A stretch of DNA of 64,000 bases. It comes from Bacteroidota bacterium (GTDB lineage Bacteria; Bacteroidota; Ignavibacteria; UBA10030; UBA8401). Below the pieces are notes generated by a model. It saw only the letters and a program-made list of their open reading frames with translations. It was not told the DNA's origin and did not search any database. The translations under genes were made by a program, and so were the position numbers. This document shows positions 59,743 to 64,000 of this stretch, piece after piece (the stretch's first letter is position 1; every line of letters begins with the position of its first letter). The DNA lies in NCBI GenBank assembly GCA_008933835.1, contig WBUG01000003.1, forward strand, positions 62,001-126,000, given 5' to 3'.

Positions 59743-62517
59743 ATGAAAACACCCCTTCTTCTCCTCCTCTCGGTCCCCGTGCTCCTGCTGGCGCAGGTGA
59801 CGCCGAAGGACATCGAACAGATCGAGCGTGCGATGAAGCTCGACAAGCCGTCGGGCATCGTGGACCGCGCGGCCGGCACCCATAACACCAGCAACATCGG
59901 CAACTTCTTCGAGAACCGCGGGAAGCTCTACCCCCGCCGTCTCGCCCAGGGTCCGTCCGGCGAGTTCCCCATCAACAGCGGAAAGCACTACAACTACCGC
60001 ATCAATCCGATGGTCGGCATACCGGGGAACGTGGTGCAGGGGCGTTACACGACGAACGAGGAATGGGAGGCGGTGGGCGGCTACCAGGCCTCCGGCTCCG
60101 CCAAGATCGCGTTCAGCGACAATCCCGCCACCTGGCCCGCGACCGGCTGGCCGGTGAAGGACTCCGCCGGCAACCCCGTCATCCGCTCGGACCAGGACAG
60201 CTACTGCGTGTACGACGACGCCAACAACCAGCGCGGCGCCATCGGACTGCGGGTGATCCAGACCGGATACGCGTACGGACTGAAGAGCATCCAGAACATC
60301 ATCTTCTTCACCTTCCAGATCGTCACCACCGGGACGAAGACGCTGGACAAGCTCTACTTCGGCCTCTACACCGACATCGACGTCGGCGACGCCAGCGGCG
60401 GCGTGGCGGAGTACGCCGACGACCGGTTCGGTTTCGACCGCTCGAAGAATTTCGTCTACTTCTACGACGACGGGGTGACGACCGAATGGCCGGACGGCAA
60501 GACGGGCTACTTCGGCGTGGCGCTCCTGAAGACGCCGAAGGTCGGCGGGACGGAGCTCGGACTCACCGATTTCCACTATAACCTGTACAACGACGACAAG
60601 GACCACGACACCATCCAGTACGGCATCTACTCGAGCGCGGCGTCGCTGTACAATTCGGTCGACCGGAACCGGTACTTCCATCTCGGCAGCGCGACCGACC
60701 TCCACTTCGACGATCCGGCGACGGTCCCCCCCACCGGTCTGGACCTCGTCGGCAATCTTGGTTCGGGACCGTACACGCTCAACCCCGGCGACACGCTCAC
60801 GTTCGTCACCGCGATGCTCGCCGGCACCGATTCGGCGGACATCTTCCGGACGTACGCCGAGGCGTACAAGGTGTTCCAGAACAACTTCGAGGCGGCCAAG
60901 CCTCCCGTCTCCCCCGTGCTCACCGGCGTGGCGGGCGACCGGCGCGTGACCCTGTTCTGGGACGACCGCTCGGAGCGTTCGCGCGACAGTTATTCCGGAC
61001 AGTACGACTTCGAAGGCTACCGTCTCTACCGCAGCGTGGACAAAGGGATCAACTGGAAACTGCTGGCGGACCACGACATCGTCAACGAGATCGGGCTGGA
61101 CAAGGGGCTCAAATACAGTTACATCGATTCCACCGTCACCAACGGTATCGAATACTGGTATTCCATCACCGCGTTCGATCGGGGAGACAGCGGGTTGGTG
61201 AGCCTTGAGTCGCCCCTCGGGAAGGTCGCCGGCGTATCGAACCTGGCGGTCATCGTACCGCGTACCAACGCGCTCGGACGGGTTCCGGTGGCGCTCGATT
61301 CGAGCCGGCATGTCGGGAACGGCCGTTCGAACTACCGTCTGAACGTCATCCCCCCGGACATCCCGTCCCTGGGGAACAGCACGTACGACGTCTCGTTCAC
61401 CTACTCCTCCCGCTTCGCGAAGGGGGCTCCGTCGGTCCGAATGTCCATCACCACCGGCGATTCGACGAAGGTGGTACCGGAGGACTACGGGTTCGAGTTC
61501 GTGGCTCCGAACCAGGTGAAGCTCTACAACCTTACGACCGGGCTCGAGTTCGCCGGCAATCCGAAGATCTACAACGCCGCGGCCGGCACGAACTACACCA
61601 TCCAGGGCGGGACGCCGTCGGTGCTCCGCATCCGGCTCGAGCCGTCGGACACGGTCATCGCGAACCGTCCGAAGGCCGGGGACTACGTCACGGTGAACTT
61701 CAGCACGCGCGTGGTGCGCAACGGCACCGACACCGTCGTCGCGCCCCGCCAGTTCTCCGCGCAGCCGGACAGGTTCCAGTCCACGTACGACGGCATCGTC
61801 TTCTCGATGCGTCCGCCCGACGAACTGCAGAACGTCCGCCGTGACGGACGGCAGGACCCGATGAGCATGTCGTTCTCAGTGGGCCGGAGCGACAGCATCC
61901 GTAACGCATCGTACCGCGTCACCACCACCGGAAAGGGGACCGACGCTTCCGCGAAGCCGTTCATCTCGCTGCTGGTGACGCGGATGACCGACACGGTGAA
62001 CGTCGCCTCGTTCGACACCGTCTACTCCGGAGGTTCGGCGGACTTCAGCGGTATCCGTGCGACGGTGGAGTTCCCCGCCACGAACGTGCCGCTGGCCGGG
62101 AACAGTTTCCTCGTCGAGTCGGTCATACCCGTCCCCCCCACGCTGGCGGACCGTTACCGCTTCACCATCCGGAGCGGCCGCACGGACGCCGCAACGACGA
62201 AGGCCGGCCTCTCCTCCATCCGCGTCGTCCCGAACCCGTACATCGTCTCGTCGCTCTATGAGCCGGAGTTCGGCGAACTGCGGCGCGAGCCCATCCGGCA
62301 GATCCAGTTCACGAACCTGCCGGCCGAGTGCACCATCCACATCTTCACCGTGGACGCGAACCTGGTCAAGACCATCCGTCACTCCTCCCCCTCCGGCGGC
62401 ACCGCCACCTGGGACCTGAAATCGGAAGGGGGCCGCGAGATCGCATCGGGCGTCTACATGTACCTGGTGAAGTCCGACGCCGGCGAATACATGCACCGGT
62501 TCGCGGTGATCAAATAA
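59743..62517 (+). CDS. Large secreted Fn3-containing protein with PNP-type C-terminal domain
   Basis: A 924-residue secreted protein. Signal peptide at 1-17 (MKTPLLLLLSVPVLLLAQV). The first ~375 residues form a beta-rich domain I do not recognise. Residues about 388-485 are Fn3-like (PVLTGVAGDRRVTLFWDDRS, GYRLYRSVDKG, YWYSITAFDRGD). A further beta region runs to about 825. The final ~95 residues begin SSIRVVPNPYIVSSLYE and end HRFAVIK, a FlgD/type-A-like surface-targeting domain. The start at 59743 is 7 bases past the receptor stop; upstream in-frame sequence lies within the receptor gene. It is a likely binding partner of the receptor, in place of SusD. Confidence 0.8.
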   Translation: MKTPLLLLLSVPVLLLAQVTPKDIEQIERAMKLDKPSGIVDRAAGTHNTSNIGNFFENRGKLYPRRLAQGPSGEFPINSGKHYNYRINPMVGIPGNVVQGRYTTNEEWEAVGGYQASGSAKIAFSDNPATWPATGWPVKDSAGNPVIRSDQDSYCVYDDANNQRGAIGLRVIQTGYAYGLKSIQNIIFFTFQIVTTGTKTLDKLYFGLYTDIDVGDASGGVAEYADDRFGFDRSKNFVYFYDDGVTTEWPDGKTGYFGVALLKTPKVGGTELGLTDFHYNLYNDDKDHDTIQYGIYSSAASLYNSVDRNRYFHLGSATDLHFDDPATVPPTGLDLVGNLGSGPYTLNPGDTLTFVTAMLAGTDSADIFRTYAEAYKVFQNNFEAAKPPVSPVLTGVAGDRRVTLFWDDRSERSRDSYSGQYDFEGYRLYRSVDKGINWKLLADHDIVNEIGLDKGLKYSYIDSTVTNGIEYWYSITAFDRGDSGLVSLESPLGKVAGVSNLAVIVPRTNALGRVPVALDSSRHVGNGRSNYRLNVIPPDIPSLGNSTYDVSFTYSSRFAKGAPSVRMSITTGDSTKVVPEDYGFEFVAPNQVKLYNLTTGLEFAGNPKIYNAAAGTNYTIQGGTPSVLRIRLEPSDTVIANRPKAGDYVTVNFSTRVVRNGTDTVVAPRQFSAQPDRFQSTYDGIVFSMRPPDELQNVRRDGRQDPMSMSFSVGRSDSIRNASYRVTTTGKGTDASAKPFISLLVTRMTDTVNVASFDTVYSGGSADFSGIRATVEFPATNVPLAGNSFLVESVIPVPPTLADRYRFTIRSGRTDAATTKAGLSSIRVVPNPYIVSSLYEPEFGELRREPIRQIQFTNLPAECTIHIFTVDANLVKTIRHSSPSGGTATWDLKSEGGREIASGVYMYLVKSDAGEYMHRFAVIK

Positions 62518-62527
62518 GGAGATGACC

Positions 62528-63517
62528 ATGAAGACCATCATCGCTGCCCTTCTCGTCATCGCCCTCTCCGCCTCGGCGCAGAACCCGAACCTCGGCACGG
62601 CGGGGGCGAAGTTCCTGCAGGTGCCCATGAGCGCGCGCGCCGTCGGCATGGGGGGCGCCTACATCGCCACGGCGGACGACGCGTCGGCCGTCTTCTGGAA
62701 CCCCGCCGGTACCGCCAAGGTCACCGGCGGACAGGCGCTCTTCTCGTTCGTGGACCTCTATTCCCAGTTCGATATGAACGCCGTCGCCGTCTCGCAGTCC
62801 CTGCCGGACGTCGGAACGCTCACCGCGAGCTTCGTTTCGCTCTCCATGGACAAGACGGAGATCACGACCGAAGAGCAGCCGAACGGCACGGGACGCTTCT
62901 ACGACGCGCAGGACGTCGCCATCGGCCTTTCCTTCGCCCGGAAGCTCACCACCGAGTTCGGCGTCGGCCTGACGGTGAAGTACATCCACCAGCGCATCTG
63001 GAACGAGACCGCCAACGGCGTCGCGTTCGACGTCGGCACGCAGTACTGGATCGATTTCCACAACCTCACCATCGCCATGAGCATGACCAACTTCGGTTCG
63101 GACATGCAGTTCGACGGCGAGGACCTCAACCTGACCGTGCTGCGGGACCCCGACTTCCCCATCAGCCGTCTCGCCCCCGGACGGCTCGAGACGACGGCGG
63201 ACCCCCTGCCGCTCCACTTCCAGGTGGGGGTGGCGATGGACCTCTACTCCTCCGACTTCGTCCTGGTGCGGGGCGAGATCGACGCGACCCATCCGAGCGA
63301 CAACCACGAACGGGTGAACGCCGGCATGGAAGTGAGCTTCGTGGAGCGCTTCTACGTGCGGGGCGGATACCGGTACAATTACGACGACGAGGACTTCACC
63401 TTCGGCGGAGGGCTCACCTTCCCGTTCGGCGACAACATCCTCCGTCTGGACTACGCCTACGCGAACTTCACACTGCTGCCGGACCTGCACCGCTATTCCA
63501 TCAGCATCGGCTTCTGA
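62528..63517 (+). CDS. PorV/PorQ-family outer-membrane barrel
   Basis: A 329-residue barrel. Signal peptide (MKTIIAALLVIALSASAQ), then GAKFLQVPMSARAVGMGGAY and IATADDASAVFWNPAGTAKV, the clear PorV/PorQ signature (compare the true PorV at 13849). The barrel follows, ending LPDLHRYSISIGF with a terminal Phe. The start is set to ATG at 62528, because AAGGAG lies 6 bases before it; the upstream ATG at 62522 would touch the ribosome site. It is third in the receptor triad, 10 bases after the large secreted protein. It could be a dedicated carrier or anchor for that protein. Confidence 0.87.
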   Translation: MKTIIAALLVIALSASAQNPNLGTAGAKFLQVPMSARAVGMGGAYIATADDASAVFWNPAGTAKVTGGQALFSFVDLYSQFDMNAVAVSQSLPDVGTLTASFVSLSMDKTEITTEEQPNGTGRFYDAQDVAIGLSFARKLTTEFGVGLTVKYIHQRIWNETANGVAFDVGTQYWIDFHNLTIAMSMTNFGSDMQFDGEDLNLTVLRDPDFPISRLAPGRLETTADPLPLHFQVGVAMDLYSSDFVLVRGEIDATHPSDNHERVNAGMEVSFVERFYVRGGYRYNYDDEDFTFGGGLTFPFGDNILRLDYAYANFTLLPDLHRYSISIGF

Positions 63518-63543
63518 GCCGCCGCCCGGAGACGGGTACAATG

Positions 63544-63574
63544 AAAAAGGGAGACGAACTCGTCTCCCTTTTTT
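63544..63574 (+). terminator. Bidirectional intrinsic terminator
   Basis: AAAAAGGGAGACG, loop AACT, CGTCTCCC and six T on the plus strand; five T on the minus strand. It lies 26 bases after the PorV-family stop and 22 bases before the stop of the convergent terC gene, so it closes both transcripts. Confidence 0.92.
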
Positions 63575-63595
63575 CGTTTCCGGCCGGTGCGCCGA

Positions 63596-64000
63596 TTACG
63601 CCGCCTTCTCCTTCGGCGGGAAGAGCTTGGAGGCCAGCACCGACAGCGCCAGGATGCCCATCACCACCATCAGCGAGACGTCCACCGGGATCTTGTACAG
63701 GTCCACCAGCATCATCTTCGAACCCACGAACACCAGGATGACCGACAGACCGTAGCTGAGGTAGTGGAACAGGTTCATGATGCCCGCCAGCGCGAAGTAG
63801 AGCGCGCGCAGACCGAGGATGGCGAAGACGTTCGACGTGTACACGATGAACGGATTGCTCGTGATGGCCAGAATGGCCGGGATGGAGTCCACCGCGAAGA
63901 TGACGTCGGTGGTCTCGATGAAGAGCAGCACCACGAACATCGGCGTCGCGACGCGGCGCCCGTCGATCTTGGCGAAGAAATGGTCGCCGTGGTACTCCTT
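63596..64000 (-). CDS. TerC-family membrane protein (5' end outside window)
   Basis: 134 C-terminal residues of a TerC/Alx-type inner-membrane protein. The reading frame enters at the window edge as KEYHGDHFFAKIDGRRVATP and continues MFVVLLFIETTDVIFAVDSI with PAILAITSNPFIVYTSNVFA, the family hallmark; the intramembrane Asp/Glu residues in ETTDVIFAVDS are thought to bind metal ions. It ends SKLFPPKEKAA. TerC proteins are linked to manganese export or tellurite resistance. The frame is open to the right edge, so the start lies beyond 64000. Confidence 0.92.
   Translation of the reverse strand, partial: KEYHGDHFFAKIDGRRVATPMFVVLLFIETTDVIFAVDSIPAILAITSNPFIVYTSNVFAILGLRALYFALAGIMNLFHYLSYGLSVILVFVGSKMMLVDLYKIPVDVSLMVVMGILALSVLASKLFPPKEKAA

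Noticed and set aside
62522-62530. ATG at 62522 as start of the PorV-family gene
   Set aside because: The AAGGAG site ends at 62521 and would touch this ATG; the ATG at 62528 has a 6-base spacing and gives a better signal peptide.
1-64000. CRISPR arrays, prophage genes, toxin-antitoxin pairs, rRNA or tRNA genes
   Set aside because: Looked for on both strands; no direct-repeat array, phage hallmark protein or RNA-gene sequence was recognised.

Overview
The window comes from the chromosome of a GC-rich (low-to-mid 60s % GC by eye) Gram-negative bacterium of the Bacteroidota/Chlorobiota (FCB) group. The evidence is a type IX secretion system (PorU, PorV, cargo with PNP-type C-terminal sorting domains), LptF/LptG and GmhB for lipopolysaccharide, a CarboxypepD_reg-type TonB-dependent receptor, and glgA followed by a DUF4270-like lipoprotein. 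Good Shine-Dalgarno sites (for example AAAGGAGGT) and near-perfect sigma70 promoters (TTGACA-17-TATAAT) argue for a deep branch such as Ignavibacteria/Kapabacteria or Rhodothermia rather than Bacteroidia. That placement is inference.

Layout. 1-4122 (minus): purC (partial), aat, pfkA, a Gfo/Idh/MocA oxidoreductase and a diheme cytochrome c, with two clear terminators. 4203-6670 (plus): lptF-lptG. 6683-19030 (minus): a five-gene T9SS cluster transcribed porU, porV, an M6-like pseudopeptidase cargo, a metalloprotease/propeller/barrel protein and a DUF5683-like protein. It is preceded by a sigma70 promoter, a folded ~140-nt RNA and an intrinsic terminator. 19300-21072 (plus): M61 peptidase. 21172-29149 (plus): glgA, gmhB, DUF4270-like lipoprotein, outer-membrane barrel, rpiB, glyA, tatC and a polyprenyl diphosphate synthase in one tight operon. 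29206-30799 (minus): NlpC/P60 lipoprotein and EVE protein. 30899 (plus): phoU without pst genes.

31557-46198 (minus): a surface-polysaccharide cluster (flippase, three GT4-like glycosyltransferases, a GT-C-like membrane protein, a WecG/TagA transferase) whose last gene overlaps a 2418-residue C25 peptidase (PorU2-like). This giant carries a duplicated CARDB/Fn3/FAM3-ILEI-like module. About 39200-42850 is an AT-rich insert whose edges lie inside glycosyltransferase genes. 46332-51623 (minus): an EF-G-like GTPase, DUF948 and YtxH proteins, a 31-residue COX24/bS22-type protein, a zinc-ribbon/TPR protein, HU/IHF and SppA.

51799-55146 (plus): M20 peptidase, secreted cyanophycinase and YfcC-family carrier, an apparent peptide or cyanophycin scavenging operon. 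55187-63517 (plus): a T9SS cargo, an RpiR regulator, and a TonB receptor / sorting-domain protein / PorV-family triad that looks like an uptake or display unit. 63596-64000 (minus): TerC (partial).

No intergenic stretch exceeds about 270 bases. I saw no tRNA, rRNA, CRISPR array, transposase or prophage gene. The common theme is the cell envelope: LPS export, surface polysaccharide, T9SS sorting and attachment, and secreted peptidases feeding on external polymers.
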